Made by a program: the position numbers and the translations under genes
Assembly (NCBI RefSeq): GCF_036090055.1
Contig: NZ_CP107970.1
Coordinates: 6,095,513-6,159,512 of the forward strand
DNA length: 64,000 nucleotides
Origin: Nocardioides sp. NBC_00368
GTDB taxonomy: Bacteria; Actinomycetota; Actinomycetes; Propionibacteriales; Nocardioidaceae
Direction: 5' to 3'
Shown here: positions 8,250 through 16,388 of the stretch, piece after piece
How the letters are laid out: the number at the start of each line of letters is the position of its first letter
Numbering within the stretch: position 1 is the first letter of the stretch
The notes under the pieces: model-generated
The model's database searches: none
What the model was told of the DNA's origin: nothing
Seen by the model: only the letters and a program-made list of their open reading frames with translations

Positions 8250-8645
8250 ATGCGGTGGTGGTCGACGACGCTGGCACTGCTTCTCCCGATGATCCTCACC
8301 GGGTGCGCTTCCGGGCAGGAGGACGCCGTACGTGACAGCGCGGCCGCCTTCGAGGACTCGGTCACCGCGAAGGACTGGGCGGGAGCGTGCGCGCTGCTCG
8401 CCCCGGAGACGCGAACCGAGCTGGAGGCAGCTGCCAAGAAGCCCTGTGCCGAGGCGCTGCCCGAGGAGCAGCTGCCCGGGCCGGGCACCCTCGACCGGGT
8501 CGACGTCTACGGAACGATGGCCCAGGTCCGCTACCAGGGCGACACGCTCTTCCTGACGCGGTTCGCCGACCGCTGGCTGCTGCACGCGGCCGGCTGCACA
8601 CCGCAGCAGCCGAAGCCCTACGACTGCGCCCTGCACGGAGGCTGA
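8250..8645 (+). CDS. Putative lipoprotein
   Basis: A 131-residue exported protein. The N-terminus MRWWSTTLALLLPMILTGC is a type II signal peptide with lipobox LTGC, so Cys19 would be lipidated and the protein anchored outside the membrane. Four further Cys residues (ACALL, PCAEA, GCTP, DCAL) could form disulfides. No family recognised; the fold resembles small secreted proteins in which a helix precedes a beta sheet. It is 10 bases after dps and begins a tight run with a tiny membrane peptide and DUF6766. Confidence 0.75.
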   Translation: MRWWSTTLALLLPMILTGCASGQEDAVRDSAAAFEDSVTAKDWAGACALLAPETRTELEAAAKKPCAEALPEEQLPGPGTLDRVDVYGTMAQVRYQGDTLFLTRFADRWLLHAAGCTPQQPKPYDCALHGG

Positions 8646-8646
8646 G

Positions 8647-8730
8647 ATGCGCATCATGTACGTCGCCTACCTGGCGGTCATCGGCATCGGACTGCTCTAC
8701 ACGTTCGTGCTCGCGCTGAGGCACGGGTGA
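8647..8730 (+). CDS. 27-residue single-pass membrane peptide
   Basis: A short ORF with one predicted transmembrane helix (YVAYLAVIGIGLLYTFVLAL) and a basic end RHG. GGAGG lies six bases before its ATG, inside the end of the lipoprotein gene, and it ends nine bases before the next ATG, which has its own GAGGAGG. Spacing and ribosome-binding site argue that it is translated. Function unknown; a helper for the adjacent DUF6766 protein is possible. The short length keeps confidence moderate. Confidence 0.5.
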   Translation: MRIMYVAYLAVIGIGLLYTFVLALRHG

Positions 8731-8739
8731 GGAGGAGCG

Positions 8740-9414
8740 ATGCGCCGGTTTCTGAAGGAGAACTCGCTCAGCCTCGCCTTCGGCGTGCTCTTCCTGGGCA
8801 GCCTCGCCGGGCAGGCCATCGCCGGCTGGCACCAGCTCAACGACGAGCTGTTCGCCGACGGTCTCGATCGGATCACGCTGGGTGGCTACCTCACCTCGGC
8901 GAGCTTCGCGGTGGACGTGACCGAGAACTGGCAGAGCGAGTACCTCCAGTTCCTGCTCTACGTCGTGCTGACCGTCTGGCTGGTGCAACGAGGCTCCCCG
9001 GAGTCCAAGCCGCTCGAGGACGCCGGGCAGGAGTCGGACGAGAGGCAGAAGGTCGGTGCGTACGCCCGTGAGGACTCGCCCAGGCTCGCCCGGGTCGGAG
9101 GCCTGCGGACCGCGTTCTACTCCAGGTCGCTCGGCATCACCATGGGCGTGATCTTCCTGCTGTCCTGGCTGGTCCAGTCGGTGGCCGGTTGGGCCTCCTA
9201 CAACGAGGTCAGGCTGCAGCAGCTGCGTGACCCGATCGCGTGGGGCTCCTACCTGCTGCACTCCGACTTCTGGGCCCGTACCCTCCAGAACTGGCAGTCG
9301 GAGTTCCTCGCGGTCGGCTCCATGGCCGTGCTCTCGATCTATCTCAGGCAGCGCGGCTCACCGGAGAGCAAGCCGGTGGGGTCCTCCCACGAGACCACCG
9401 GCGTCGAGGGCTGA
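8740..9414 (+). CDS. DUF6766 membrane protein with internal duplication
   Basis: A 224-residue protein with four hydrophobic segments that falls into two homologous halves. Each half has a GQAIAGW/QSVAGW segment, then NWQSE(Y/F)L, a transmembrane helix and QRGSPESKP. The halves join at about residues 95-120. This matches DUF6766, an uncharacterised actinobacterial membrane family. The ATG at 8740 has GAGGAGG upstream. It ends eight bases before the convergent topoisomerase gene. Confidence 0.85.
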   Translation: MRRFLKENSLSLAFGVLFLGSLAGQAIAGWHQLNDELFADGLDRITLGGYLTSASFAVDVTENWQSEYLQFLLYVVLTVWLVQRGSPESKPLEDAGQESDERQKVGAYAREDSPRLARVGGLRTAFYSRSLGITMGVIFLLSWLVQSVAGWASYNEVRLQQLRDPIAWGSYLLHSDFWARTLQNWQSEFLAVGSMAVLSIYLRQRGSPESKPVGSSHETTGVEG

Positions 9415-9422
9415 GCAGCCGG

Positions 9423-10442
9423 TCAGGCGTCGTCCTGAGCCAGCAGCCGGAGCACCGCCCGCTCCGCCGCGGCCTGTCGCGCCCTCGGCTCCGTGCTCGC
9501 GCCCCTGCGTACCTGGATCGTGCATCCCTGCTCGTGGAGCTCGAGCACCCGCGGATCGACGTAGGAGGCACGGGCGATCGCCGGGGTGTTGCCGAGGTAC
9601 TCCGCGACCTCCTTGACCGCGGCGACCTGCTGCTTGCGCCGGGACCTGGCGGTCGGGGTCACTCGCTTCGCCGCCTCGGGGTCGTCCGCCAGGGCGAGCG
9701 CCGCGAGGACGGTGGCGTGCCAGGTCCGGAAGTCCTTCGCCGACACCTCCAGCCCGCTCACCTCGCGCATGTAGTCGTTGACCATGGCCGGTGTCAGCCG
9801 CTGCCACCTGCGGCCCTGCTTGTAGGCGAGGATCTCCTCGAAGCCGGCCCGCCGGCGACGCAGCTGAGCGATCGCCTCGACGGAGGGCGGGTCGTCGATG
9901 CTGATCGTGTGGTGGACGCCGGACTTCCCGGTGAAGTCGAAGACATAGGCGTCGCCCCGCTTGCGGACGTGACGGCGCTCCAGCGTCGTCAGGCCGAAGC
10001 CACCGTTGTCGTCGGCGTAGGCGTCGCTGCCGATCCGGAAGCACCCGAGGTCCAGGAGACGTAGCGCGAGCGCGGACGCCCGGGCAAGGCTCATCCCGGT
10101 CGTGGCGAGGTCGCGCTCCGTCCGCTCGCGTACGCGGGGAAGGACCCTGCCGAGCTCCAGGACCCGGTCGAACTTCTCCTGGTCGCGCTTCGCCCGCCAG
10201 TCGGGATGGTAGAGGTACTGGCGACGGCCGGCCGCGTCCGTGCCCACCGCCTGGAGATGCCCGTTGTCGCGCGGACAGATCCACACGTCCTCCCAGGCCG
10301 GCGGGATCGCGAGCGCGCGGATGCGCGCCACGGCGTCCTCAGGCAGGCGGTCGCCGGCGTCGTCGACGTACACGAAGCCCTTGCCCGCGCGGCGGCGGGT
10401 CCATCCCGGCTCCTCCGCCGAAACCCGGCGAAGTCGAACCAC
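9423..10442 (-). CDS. DNA topoisomerase IB (poxvirus-like)
   Basis: A 339-residue eukaryote/poxvirus-type topoisomerase IB, which relaxes supercoils by nicking one strand through a 3'-phosphotyrosine. The KDFRTWHATV motif (residues 236-245) holds the catalytic Arg239. Tyr294 in ASYVDPRVL is the attacking tyrosine. RIGSDAYADDNGGFGLTTL (136-154) is the family signature in the catalytic domain. The N-terminal ~90 residues form the small beta domain. It follows the CDGSH gene by 12 bases on the same strand and so may be the last gene of the GCS2 operon; a functional link is not evident. Confidence 0.95.
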   Translation of the reverse strand: MVRLRRVSAEEPGWTRRRAGKGFVYVDDAGDRLPEDAVARIRALAIPPAWEDVWICPRDNGHLQAVGTDAAGRRQYLYHPDWRAKRDQEKFDRVLELGRVLPRVRERTERDLATTGMSLARASALALRLLDLGCFRIGSDAYADDNGGFGLTTLERRHVRKRGDAYVFDFTGKSGVHHTISIDDPPSVEAIAQLRRRRAGFEEILAYKQGRRWQRLTPAMVNDYMREVSGLEVSAKDFRTWHATVLAALALADDPEAAKRVTPTARSRRKQQVAAVKEVAEYLGNTPAIARASYVDPRVLELHEQGCTIQVRRGASTEPRARQAAAERAVLRLLAQDDA

Positions 10443-10454
10443 CAGGGACTCCTC

Positions 10455-10679
10455 TCACCCGGCGTTGGGCTCGTCGTTGTCACGCGCTCGCGCGGCCAGC
10501 AGGCGATGCGTACCGTCGCACCACGGCTTGATCGCGGAGCCACCGCACATGCACACCGCACTGACCGGACGCACCGTGTGGTGCACCTTCCCGTCGGCGT
10601 CCAGGACCTCGTGCTTCCCACGCAGGAGCATCGGCCCGGCCGGGCACAGCACGATCGAGGCGTGCTCGAACTCGGTCAT
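10455..10679 (-). CDS. CDGSH-type iron-sulfur protein
   Basis: A 74-residue protein with one CDGSH zinc-finger-like motif, CMCGGSAIKPWCDGTH (roughly residues 43-58). Three Cys and one His bind a redox-active [2Fe-2S] cluster; the canonical Ser is replaced by Thr. Such proteins transfer electrons or clusters. The ATG at 10679 overlaps the upstream stop by four bases (ATGA), so it is translationally coupled to the diiron oxidase-like gene. It could serve as that enzyme's electron donor, which is inference. Confidence 0.88.
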   Translation of the reverse strand: MTEFEHASIVLCPAGPMLLRGKHEVLDADGKVHHTVRPVSAVCMCGGSAIKPWCDGTHRLLAARARDNDEPNAG

Positions 10680-11605
10680 GAGACACCCCACCGGTTCAGC
10701 ATCGCTTCGGCGTAGCGCGCCTCCAGGTCGAGACAGGTGAACGCACCCAGGAGCAGCTGGTCGCCCTCGCTCGGGTTCTCCTCCAGGAAGGCGCCGCACA
10801 CGTCGCGTAGGGCGACCTGCTCGTGGACGGCATCGGCCTCGACGTGCTCGTCGTAGTAGGCGGCCATCTCGTCCGGGAAGTCGAGCCGCCGCAGGCCGCG
10901 GGCGAGCTGGCGAGACGGCACCGAGCTCGTCGCCTCGAACGCGGCGAAGTGGCCGAGCGCCGCTCCGCGGAGCCGGCGGTGCAGCCCGAACAGCGACAGC
11001 GCGTTGTTCATCGCCAGGATCTCGACCGGTGCCTCGTCGACGTAGCAGGCGTGGTCGGTCCGCAGGCCGGACGCGTCCATCCCACGACGGAACAGGTGGT
11101 GATGGAGCCGGTTCGGGTCACCGTCGCCGTACTCGTCGAAGAGGATCTCCATCAGGGCGGCCTTGGGCCGGGTGTCGAGTCGGGGGATGACCCAGCTGGT
11201 GGGATCGGCCTCCTTGAGGTGGTAGAGCGAGCGGTGCTGCAGGAGCTCGAGCACCTGCTCGCGGTCGGCCTTGCGCTGTACGAAACGCGCCAACGACGGA
11301 CCGTCGTGCCCGTCGATCACGCCGGTCAGCTCGCCGGCCTCGTGAAGAGGGCTGGCCTCCCACCGCCTGCGCAGCTCGGCCTCGAACGACCTCTCCAGGT
11401 CCCGGCGCAGACGCAGCAGGTCCGCGTCCCACTCGAGCTCGGGATCGACCTCGTCGAAGCCGCGGTAGTGCAGCTCGTAGAGCGCCCACAGGGCGATCTG
11501 GGCATCCTCCTCGGACTCCGGCGACGGCTCCAGACCGGCGGTGGCGCCGCTCTGGAGCGCGTTGAACACAGCGGCACTCAGGGCGCCACGCGACTTCGGC
11601 AGCAT
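10676..11605 (-). CDS. Iron-containing redox enzyme, haem-oxygenase-like diiron (HDO) family
   Basis: A 309-residue all-helical protein of the haem-oxygenase-like diiron oxidase/oxygenase superfamily. Candidate metal ligands are Glu153, Asp157 and Glu158 (MEILFDEYGDG), Glu224 (GHFAAFE) and His254, Asp258 and His261 (DEHVEADAVHE). Known members (SznF, UndA, BesC) oxidise or cleave small amine or acid substrates using O2. The start at 11605 follows the methyltransferase stop by one base. Its downstream partner is a CDGSH protein. Product unknown. Confidence 0.82.
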   Translation of the reverse strand: MLPKSRGALSAAVFNALQSGATAGLEPSPESEEDAQIALWALYELHYRGFDEVDPELEWDADLLRLRRDLERSFEAELRRRWEASPLHEAGELTGVIDGHDGPSLARFVQRKADREQVLELLQHRSLYHLKEADPTSWVIPRLDTRPKAALMEILFDEYGDGDPNRLHHHLFRRGMDASGLRTDHACYVDEAPVEILAMNNALSLFGLHRRLRGAALGHFAAFEATSSVPSRQLARGLRRLDFPDEMAAYYDEHVEADAVHEQVALRDVCGAFLEENPSEGDQLLLGAFTCLDLEARYAEAMLNRWGVS

Positions 11606-11606
11606 C

Positions 11607-12272
11607 TCAGCCCACCTTTCCCTCGAGCTCCCGGTACCCAGGGTCGGTGCCCGGCATGCTCGCCGCCGTTGCCCGGGCGATGTGCACGAGCACGCCTTCG
11701 CCGGGTGAGTCGCGGACCTCCTCGACGGCCAGATCGCTGCCCTCGAGCAGCTCCAGTACGCGGTCGGCCTGCTCGGGCGTGCCGAGCTGGAGCACGGCCG
11801 CGCCACCGGGGGAGAGGTGGCGGGCGGTCGTGGCCAGGCACGTCCTGGCGACCTGCATCCCGTCGGCGCCGCCGTCGATCGCCAGCAGCGGGTCCTCGGG
11901 ATAGCGCCCGACCTGGGCCGAGGGGACCCAGGGCGGGTCGGCGATCACCAGGTGGAAGCGCTCGTCCGGGTCGAGTGCGTGGTCCATGCTGCTCTGGCGT
12001 ACCTCCACCAGGTGGGCGAGCCCGGCGCGCTCGGCGTTGGCGCGGGTGAACGCGCAGGCGACCGGGTCCGCATCGACGCACACCAGCCGGCGGCCGACCC
12101 TCGCGGCCGCGAGCAGGCCGATCTGGCCGGCGCCCGAGCACAGCTCGAGAATCGGCCCGTCCGGCAGGCCCGCCGACAGCTCGGCCGCCCACTCGGACTG
12201 CCGGACGGTCCACGTACGCGGCGTGAGCACGCGTTCGTCGAAGTCGATGTCGAGATGACCGAATCGGATCAT
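11607..12272 (-). CDS. SAM-dependent methyltransferase, HemK/PrmC-like
   Basis: A 221-residue Rossmann-fold class I methyltransferase. Motif I is PILELCSGAGQIGLL (residues 40-54) and binds S-adenosylmethionine; the acidic VDAD follows; motif IV is ADPPWVP at 111-117. The order of motifs is that of the HemK/PrmC group, with DPPW in place of NPPY. The ATG at 12272 has GGAGGAGG nine bases upstream; an earlier ATG at 12302 touches the ligase stop but lacks a site. Substrate unknown; the operon suggests a small molecule or peptide. Confidence 0.85.
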   Translation of the reverse strand: MIRFGHLDIDFDERVLTPRTWTVRQSEWAAELSAGLPDGPILELCSGAGQIGLLAAARVGRRLVCVDADPVACAFTRANAERAGLAHLVEVRQSSMDHALDPDERFHLVIADPPWVPSAQVGRYPEDPLLAIDGGADGMQVARTCLATTARHLSPGGAAVLQLGTPEQADRVLELLEGSDLAVEEVRDSPGEGVLVHIARATAASMPGTDPGYRELEGKVG

Positions 12273-12302
12273 GACAGCAATACCTCCTCCAGATTTCGAC
12301 AT

Positions 12303-13451
12303 TCAGGTGAGCTCGGCCAGACGGACCACGGCCCGGTCGAGCCGGCCCTCCTCGGAGTGGATCCGGCGCTGGGTCGAGGAGCCGGTGCCGCGGGCGAAGA
12401 CCCGGTCGATGCCTTGCTCGACGCGGGCCAGGTCTCCGGTGTCCCGCAGCGCCGGTCCGATGTGCTCGAGCAGCCGGTCCACCACCTCGCGCGCCGGCCG
12501 GGGACGGTGCGTCCTCGGGTCGAGCAGGTCGCCGTTGGTCCCGTGCCGGCCCGCCTGCCACATGGCCAGCCGCAGCACGGCCACCGACACCGGGTCGGCC
12601 GGCAGGCCCTGCGCCCATTCCCTCGCCCCGGTCTCGACCAGCGCCCGCGCCAGTCCGGCGACCAGCACGGCGTCGCGGGGGTCGAGGCAGACGTCGGCGA
12701 CCCGGACCTCGAGCGTCGGGTAGTGGCGGGACGGCCGGGCGTCGAAGTACGCCATGCCCTCGTCCAGGGGCACCCCGGTGTCGACGAGGAGACGCAGGTG
12801 GTCGGCGTACGCCTGAGCGCTGCCGAAGGTCTCGGTCGGTCCGTTGGTCGGCCACCGCGTCATCGCCTGGGACCGGTAGCTCTCGTAGCCGGAGTCGCCG
12901 CCCTGCCAGAACGGTGAGTTGGCGCTCACCGCCAGCAGCACCGGCAGCCAGGTGCGGATCCGGTCGAGCGCCCCGACGGCCTCGTCGTCGGAGTCGACCG
13001 AGACGTGTACGTGGCAGCCGCAGGTGAGCTGCTCGTTGGCGGTCAGCCCGAACTTCGCGGTGATCGCCGCGTAGCGCTCGTCGTCGAAGGTCTGCGGACG
13101 CACCGGCAACGGGGTCGTACCGCTGGCCAGGATCATCGCACCCGCCTCCTTCGCCGCCGCGCGCGCCTTGTCGCGCCAACGTCGCAGGTCGAGCTCGAGG
13201 AGACCGAGGTACTCCGCCGGAGGCGTGTCGGTCTCGACCTGCTGCTCCTGCATCTCGGGTCCCACCGAGCCCCCGACCTCGCCGGCACCGGTCTCGGTGT
13301 CGCCGTGCCGGCGTGCGACCCGCAACACCTCGCTGGCCACCGACCGCGGGGCGCCCGTCCCGGCGTCGACGAGGAGGAGCTCCTCCTCGACGCCGACTGT
13401 CCGGACCCGGTGATGGGTACTGCTCGAAGAGTCTGCGCTCACCACATGCAC
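12303..13451 (-). CDS. Carboxylate-amine ligase, GCS2 / YbdK family
   Basis: A 382-residue ATP-dependent ligase of the glutamate-cysteine ligase family 2. Early signature VGVEEELLLVD (residues 19-29), then EMQEQQVETDTPP, CGCHVHVSVDS with metal-binding His residues, and the late TLEVRVADVCLDP. It joins a glutamate-like carboxylate to an amine, as EgtA or YbdK do. The GTG start at 13451 may really be the third codon (GTG at 13445), which has a better-spaced AGAGG. First gene of the five-gene minus-strand run; only 26 bases separate it from the divergent amidotransferase start. Confidence 0.88.
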   Translation of the reverse strand: MHVVSADSSSSTHHRVRTVGVEEELLLVDAGTGAPRSVASEVLRVARRHGDTETGAGEVGGSVGPEMQEQQVETDTPPAEYLGLLELDLRRWRDKARAAAKEAGAMILASGTTPLPVRPQTFDDERYAAITAKFGLTANEQLTCGCHVHVSVDSDDEAVGALDRIRTWLPVLLAVSANSPFWQGGDSGYESYRSQAMTRWPTNGPTETFGSAQAYADHLRLLVDTGVPLDEGMAYFDARPSRHYPTLEVRVADVCLDPRDAVLVAGLARALVETGAREWAQGLPADPVSVAVLRLAMWQAGRHGTNGDLLDPRTHRPRPAREVVDRLLEHIGPALRDTGDLARVEQGIDRVFARGTGSSTQRRIHSEEGRLDRAVVRLAELT

Positions 13452-13477
13452 CTGCCTCTGGAAGGAGCAACTCGAGG

Positions 13478-14302
13478 ATGTGTCGTCTGTTCGGATATGT
13501 GACCGAGTCCCCGTGCGCCGTAGCCGATCTGCTGGGGGAGGAGGGTCTGGACGCCTTCACCTCGCTCACCACCGTGCACTCCGACGGCTGGGGGATGGCC
13601 TGGAACGCACCCGAAGGCACCTGCACGACGAGCTCGCCACGTTCGGCGGACATCGACGAGACCTACCGCAGGCTCGTCGAGGCCCCGCTCTCGAATGCCG
13701 GCTTCGTGCATCTGCGCTGGGCGACGGGCGGGCTCGACGTACGTCCGGAGAACACCCACCCCTTCCTGACGGACGGCGCCGCCTTCGCGCACAACGGTCA
13801 CATCTCTCCGATCGCGGATCTCGAGGCGCTGCTGACGCCGGAGTCCCGAGAGCGGCTGCGCGGCGACACCGACAGCGAGCGCTACTTCCACTTCGTGCAC
13901 CAGAACGTCGAGAAGTACGGCGACGAGGCGGAGGGGGTCACCCAGGCGCTGGCCACGCTCGTCCAGAAGTTCCCGAGATGCAGCCTGAACGCGCTGATGC
14001 TCACCCGGACGCACATGTTCGCGATCCACATCAACTCGCGTGCCGACTCGCCCCTGCGCGCCCTGCGCGAGCTCTTCGACGACGAGGGTGAGATCCCGCC
14101 GCGTCACACCACGGAGTACTTCGCGATGGACTACCGCAGGACCGACCACGGTCTCGAGATCGTCTCCAGCGGTCTCGACCAGCCGGGGTGGACCCCGGTG
14201 CCCGCCGACACGGCGGTCATGGTCGACCTGGCCACCCGGGAGATCACCCGGCTGGATCCGGTCGTGCAGCTCGGCGTCGACTCGATGCGGGCCCGCGACT
14301 GA
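13478..14302 (+). CDS. Class II glutamine amidotransferase (EgtC/YafJ-like)
   Basis: A 274-residue N-terminal-nucleophile hydrolase. Cys2 (MCRLFGY) becomes the free N-terminal nucleophile after Met removal. HSDGWGMAW, GFVHLRWATGG and NTHPFLTDGAAFAHNG are the glutaminase-pocket motifs. The protein consists of the amidotransferase domain alone, like EgtC, which hydrolyses a gamma-glutamyl amide. GAAGGAG precedes the ATG at 13478. It is divergent from the GCS2 ligase, and the two may share a pathway: one adds a glutamyl group, the other removes it (inference). Confidence 0.9.
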   Translation: MCRLFGYVTESPCAVADLLGEEGLDAFTSLTTVHSDGWGMAWNAPEGTCTTSSPRSADIDETYRRLVEAPLSNAGFVHLRWATGGLDVRPENTHPFLTDGAAFAHNGHISPIADLEALLTPESRERLRGDTDSERYFHFVHQNVEKYGDEAEGVTQALATLVQKFPRCSLNALMLTRTHMFAIHINSRADSPLRALRELFDDEGEIPPRHTTEYFAMDYRRTDHGLEIVSSGLDQPGWTPVPADTAVMVDLATREITRLDPVVQLGVDSMRARD

Positions 14303-14431
14303 CGGCGGGGCTTCGCCCATCTGCTGAAGGTGGGGGACGGTGGGTTCGGCCATGCCCAGAGGTACCCCATCCGGAGAGTTTTCATTCCGAGCCGTACGCC
14401 GCGCAGCGTCTGCTCCGGGCCCGTGGTGGTT

Positions 14432-15106
14432 CTACCTGGTCGGCTCCTCGGAGACCAGCTTCCCGAAGGCGATCATCCGGTTGTCGGTGTGGAAGAGCTC
14501 GGAGCAGGTGGTGAGGGTGATCAGGCGCTGCCCCTCCACCTGCTCGGGTTCCACGCCGCCTCGCTCCGGGTTGTCGGGAAGCGGGTCGGTGACCCAGATC
14601 GAGGTGAACGGGACGATCAGGTCATCGCCGCCGCTGGTGAGGGCGTAGACGTACCTCTTCTCCCTGGTCAGCACGCGGATCTCGTCCCCTGGCCGCAGCT
14701 CGGGGAGGTCGCGCAGCGGCTCGCCGTGGGTGACCCGGTGGCCGGCGAGCGCGAAGTTGCCGACCTCTCCGGGATCGGCGGTGCCCTCGAAGTGGCCGAA
14801 GCCGGCGCCGAGGGCACGGTCGGAGGTGCCTTCAAGGACCGGGATCCGGTAGTCGTCGCCGAAGCGGGGGATCTCGATGAGAGCCTCGGCCGACCCGAAC
14901 TCGGTGCTCACCTCGGTCTCGCCTGAGCCCCATGCCTGTTCGATCCTCGAGGTCGCCTCTCGCTGGCGCTGCTTGCTGACGATGGTGGTTCCGTAGAGCT
15001 CCCAGGCGACGTAGCCGAGGATGAGCAGTCCGGCGACGACCATGACGATGCCGGCCCGGAAGAGCGACCGGCGCCCCTGATGCTGGCTCTGCGACTCGGT
15101 GGACAT
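14432..15106 (-). CDS. Class E sortase
   Basis: A 224-residue membrane-anchored transpeptidase that links sorting-signal proteins to the cell wall. One N-terminal transmembrane helix (residues 17-36), then the sortase beta-barrel. The triad is visible: His123 in ALAGHRVTHG, Cys201 in LITLTTCSEL and Arg210 in TDNRMI. GDEIRVLTREKRYVYAL is the usual core. An in-frame ATG four codons upstream (15118) is also possible. No LPXTG/LAXTG substrate is encoded nearby. Divergent from the HtrA-like gene. Confidence 0.92.
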   Translation of the reverse strand: MSTESQSQHQGRRSLFRAGIVMVVAGLLILGYVAWELYGTTIVSKQRQREATSRIEQAWGSGETEVSTEFGSAEALIEIPRFGDDYRIPVLEGTSDRALGAGFGHFEGTADPGEVGNFALAGHRVTHGEPLRDLPELRPGDEIRVLTREKRYVYALTSGGDDLIVPFTSIWVTDPLPDNPERGGVEPEQVEGQRLITLTTCSELFHTDNRMIAFGKLVSEEPTR

Positions 15107-15230
15107 CGGGTCAAGCATCTCAGCCCGATCGCGGACTGCTGACGTTCCCAGCCAGTCCGTGCCTGGTTCACAGGAAGCCCACAGCAGGCGGGCGGATTCT
15201 CGAGACATCAACCGCCTCAAGGAGGACCCG

Positions 15231-16388
15231 ATGTCCCGCTCACGCCGCATCCGCCAGTCTGTCGTCGCCGCCCTGGCGATCCCGCTCGTCGCGATCCCCG
15301 TCGCCACCCCGGCCCTCGCGGTGGCCGCGGTCGGCGCGACCCGGACGTACGTCGCCGAGTCCGGCCCCGGATATGGCTCCGGATACGGCCCCGGATACGG
15401 CTCTGGATACGGATCCGTCGAGGGCTACGGCGGTAGGACGGTTGATCCCTACCGGCAGAGCCTCGGCACCTCGGCCGCGACGGTCGACTCCGAGCCTGCG
15501 ACCGACTCCGAGTCGACCGGCGTCGTGCTGGTCAACACGACCGTCGACTACGGCACGGCCCAGGGCGCCGGCACGGGCCTCACCATCACCGAGGACGGGA
15601 TCGTGGTGACCAACCACCACGTCGTCGAGGGCGCCACCTCGATCACGGTGACCGACCCGAGCACGGGCACGACGTACGACGCGACCGTGCTCGGCTACGA
15701 CGACGTCCGCGACGTCGCGGTGCTGCAGCTCGAGGACGCCTCCGGGCTCTCGACCGTCGCGACCGACCGGGGCGCCGCGACCCGGGGTGAGACGGTCACC
15801 TCCGTCGGCAACGCCGAAGGTCAGGGTGAGCTCTCGGCCGCGGACGGCACGGTCACCGACCCGAGCACCGCGATCACGGTCGGCAACGAGGACGGGACCG
15901 CCGCCGACCTGACCGACCTGATCGAGACGGATGCCGACGTCGTCTCCGGCGATTCCGGCGGCGCGCTGCTGGACGAGGACGGCGAGGTCATCGGCATGAA
16001 CGTCGCCGCGACCTCCGGCTCGGCCGAGATCTCCGGCTATGCGATCCCGATCGGAACCGTGCTCGACATCGCCGCCCAGATCCTCGCCGGAGAGGAGTCG
16101 GGCGACGTCGAGATCGGCGGCCCGGCAGCGGCCCTCGGGGTGCAGGTCGACACGACCAGGTCGACACTGGTCGTCGGTGTCGTCGAGGACGGTGCCGCCG
16201 AGGCGGGCGGGATCGCCGAGGGCAGCACGATCACCTCCGTCGACGGCACCGCCGTGGCGAGCATCGACGACATCACCTCGGTTCTCGGGAACCACGAACC
16301 GGGTGACCGGATCTCGGTCGGCTGGACCGATGCCGCCGGCGAGGCGCACACCGCCACCGTGACCCTGGGCGAGGGCCCCGTGGCCTGA
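15231..16388 (+). CDS. HtrA-like secreted serine protease with PDZ domain
   Basis: A 385-residue trypsin-like protease with a signal peptide (residues 1-30, cleavage after ATPALA). Then come a Gly/Tyr-rich linker (PGYGSGYG repeats, residues 46-66), the protease domain with His130 (TNHHVV), Asp161 (RDVAVL) and Ser242 (SGDSGGAL), and one C-terminal PDZ domain (about 290-383). It would act outside the membrane in protein quality control. AAGGAGG lies seven bases before the ATG. Unlike many actinobacterial HtrA proteins it has no cytoplasmic region or membrane anchor. Confidence 0.92.
   Translation: MSRSRRIRQSVVAALAIPLVAIPVATPALAVAAVGATRTYVAESGPGYGSGYGPGYGSGYGSVEGYGGRTVDPYRQSLGTSAATVDSEPATDSESTGVVLVNTTVDYGTAQGAGTGLTITEDGIVVTNHHVVEGATSITVTDPSTGTTYDATVLGYDDVRDVAVLQLEDASGLSTVATDRGAATRGETVTSVGNAEGQGELSAADGTVTDPSTAITVGNEDGTAADLTDLIETDADVVSGDSGGALLDEDGEVIGMNVAATSGSAEISGYAIPIGTVLDIAAQILAGEESGDVEIGGPAAALGVQVDTTRSTLVVGVVEDGAAEAGGIAEGSTITSVDGTAVASIDDITSVLGNHEPGDRISVGWTDAAGEAHTATVTLGEGPVA
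15366..15418 (+). repeat. Short tandem repeat coding Gly/Tyr-rich linker
   Basis: About four imperfect 12-base units of the form GGMTAYGGMYCC encode the repeated PGYG/SGYG peptide between the signal peptide and the protease domain. The unit number may vary between strains. Confidence 0.7.

Noticed and set aside
14362..14387. Minus-strand GAAT-N16-GGGTAC match to the sigma-B pattern
   Set aside because: It points into the 3' end of the amidotransferase with no gene downstream on that strand. It shows that the short pattern also occurs by chance.
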